In this document: in pieces, positions 14,065-15,023 of the stretch
Layout of the letters: every line of letters begins with the position of its first letter
How positions within the stretch are numbered: position 1 is the stretch's first letter
From: Verrucomicrobiota bacterium
GTDB taxonomy: Bacteria; Verrucomicrobiota; Verrucomicrobiae; Chthoniobacterales; UBA10450
Length of the DNA stretch: 15,023 nucleotides
NCBI GenBank assembly: GCA_003219495.1
Contig: QHOZ01000170.1
Span: 1 to 15,023, forward strand
Direction: 5' to 3'
Made by a program: the position numbers and the translations under genes
The notes under the pieces: model-generated
Told to the model about the DNA's origin: nothing
The model's database searches: none
The model's input: only the letters and a program-made list of their open reading frames with translations

Positions 14065-14873
14065 GTGATCGGCATTGTATACTTTGCCGTAATTATTTTC
14101 GGCGCCTTGCCTGATCACTTCATTCTTTTTCCAAGCTCAAACCGGATCGATCCGCATGGTGCGACCCGTAAAACCATTCCCTTCGAAAATGGTGAACTGG
14201 AATTATGGACGGCAAAATCCAAACTCGTTCAGCCCAACGGCTACCCCGACACCTACGTTCTGCGCTTTTACGGAAATGCGGATCGAGCTGAACGATGGGT
14301 TGCAGCAGAAGCAGACGCCTGGAACAAACGCACGATCGAAATTTGGGGAATGAATTATCCCGGATTCGGTGGCAGCACCGGCCCCGCCAAACTTAGACGT
14401 ATCGGTCCAGCTGCGGTTACCGCATTTGATGCGCTCCAACGTGAAGCGAAGGATAACCGATCGTCATTTTTGCTGCGAGCCTCGGCACCACTGCGGCTTT
14501 GCACATCGCAGCAAACAGAAAAATTGCGGGTCTCGTCTTACATAATCCACCGGCAATCCGGCAGATGGTCCTGCAGCGTTTCGGTTGGTGGAACCTCTGG
14601 CTGTTGGCTGGTCCAGTTGCGGCGCAGATTCCGCGAGATCTTGACAGCGTGACCAATGCGAAGACCATCCACAAACCCGCCATCTTTCTCCTCGCGGAAA
14701 ATGATGAGGTCGTTCCGCCGCGCTACCAGCGCATGGTTGTTGACGCCTATGCCGGTGAAAAGCGCATCATCAGTTTGCGCGGGGCAAACCACAATAGCCC
14801 AATCGAGGGTGATGGATTGCTGGAGTTACATCAGGCGCTTGATTGGTTACTGCCGCGGCACGGCAATCAATAA
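14065..14873 (+). pseudogene. Alpha/beta hydrolase with N-terminal hydrophobic segment, frameshifted
   Basis: The first frame (GTG 14065) gives a hydrophobic start (IGIVYFAVIIFGAL), then TYVLRFYGNADRAERW and MNYPGFGGSTGPAKL, typical of alpha/beta hydrolases. It runs to FDALQREAKDN. The continuation is in another frame from about 14457: PIVIFAASLGTTAALH with the nucleophile Ser in the elbow, then LAENDEVVPP (acid Asp) and GANHN (catalytic His), ending at TAA 14873. Restoring one base near 14454-14460 joins them into a 269-residue protein with a complete catalytic triad. The present sequence reads off-frame until a stop at 14652. A single-base sequencing error is as likely as a true lesion. The start is uncertain: the frame is open back to the DUF1059 stop and no ribosome-binding site is clear. 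The substrate is unknown. Confidence 0.75.
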
Positions 14874-14905
14874 AGAATTCGGCTTCATGCAGAACCAGAG
14901 CTGGC

Positions 14906-14932
14906 TCAACTCGCTCAGCAGCTTTGAGTTGA
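14906..14932. repeat. Seven-base perfect inverted repeat between convergent genes
   Basis: TCAACTC (14906-14912) and GAGTTGA (14926-14932) form a 7-base-pair stem with a 13-base loop. They lie in the 97-base gap between the hydrolase stop and the convergent partial gene. There is no T tract on either strand, so a terminator role is only possible, not shown. Nothing else is visible in this gap. Confidence 0.25.
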
Positions 14933-14970
14933 TCTGTCCGGCGCCACTTGGTCGATGATTCAATCACGCC

Positions 14971-15023
14971 TTAGTCCTGCGCAAGATCGGCAATCACTTT
15001 CTCCATCGCGTTGACGACAACCA
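14971..15023 (-). CDS. C-terminal tail of an unidentified gene running off the window
   Basis: On the minus strand a frame open from the window edge encodes VVVNAMEKVIADLAQD and ends in TAA (14973-14971). The amphipathic, coding-like composition and convergent placement suggest the last 16-17 residues of a real protein. They are too few to recognise a family. Confidence 0.35.
   Translation of the reverse strand, partial: VVVNAMEKVIADLAQD

Noticed and set aside
14886..14957. 23-codon plus-strand frame after the hydrolase (MQNQSWLNSL...)
   Set aside because: It has no ribosome-binding site and no family similarity, and it overlaps a weak inverted repeat; most likely chance.
1..15023. CRISPR array, insertion sequence, integrase or attachment-site pair around tRNA-Lys
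   Set aside because: No spaced direct repeats, transposase or integrase reading frame were found, and no duplicated tRNA 3' end was noticed in the window.

Overview
The window looks like a chromosomal segment from a GC-rich, free-living bacterium. The best guess is a soil-type member of the Verrucomicrobiota (Chthoniobacterales-like). The basis is gene content (deoC next to an unusual aldehyde dehydrogenase, a secreted serpin, a fused siroheme-decarboxylase-like protein, a GYF-type membrane protein), moderately high GC, and the near absence of good Shine-Dalgarno sequences. No rRNA or marker gene is present, so the lineage is inference only. There are no phage genes, transposases or CRISPR arrays. 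Most of it is ordinary housekeeping and accessory metabolism packed tightly on both strands.

Layout. 1-2885 (+): the 3' part of deoC, a possible 17-codon coupling ORF, an aldehyde dehydrogenase with a very basic N-terminal tail, and an FkbM-type methyltransferase. 2893-4053 (-): a GYF-domain polytopic membrane protein, head-to-head with a stand-alone 5'-3' exonuclease (4086-4985, +). 4986-5247: a 262-base intergenic region holding a strong bulged hairpin plus T7, which is a terminator or the end of a small RNA. 5248-8035 (+): guaD, nadC and birA, joined by ATGA stop/start overlaps. birA overlaps the convergent trpD tail by 31 bases. 8005-10606 (-): a gene set transcribed from a Spy/CpxP-like membrane protein through a frameshifted AsnC/siroheme-decarboxylase-like protein to trpD. 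10608-11291 (+): a HAD hydrolase whose GTG start abuts the divergent Spy-like ATG. 11300-11372 (-): tRNA-Lys(UUU). 11438-12691 (+): a secreted inhibitory-type serpin. 12695-13300 (-): a DUF488 protein carrying an in-frame, GC-rich palindromic insert. 13360-14873 (+): a doubly broken exported peroxiredoxin, a DUF1059 small protein, and a frameshifted alpha/beta hydrolase. 14971-15023 (-): the tail of a gene that runs off the window.

How the genes fit together. DeoC makes acetaldehyde plus glyceraldehyde-3-phosphate, and the neighbouring aldehyde dehydrogenase could oxidise the aldehyde. guaD-nadC-birA is a translationally coupled set linking guanine salvage, NAD synthesis and biotin attachment. 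trpD is an orphan tryptophan gene preceded by the AsnC-like protein.

The most interesting signals are three. The first is the palindromic element inside the DUF488 reading frame, which resembles protein-coding palindromic repeats. The second is the 5079-5147 hairpin, whose large loop carries an anti-Shine-Dalgarno-like CTCCTT. The third is the cluster of broken genes: two single-base shifts plus one gene with two separate lesions. No coherent undescribed multi-gene defence or mobile system is visible.
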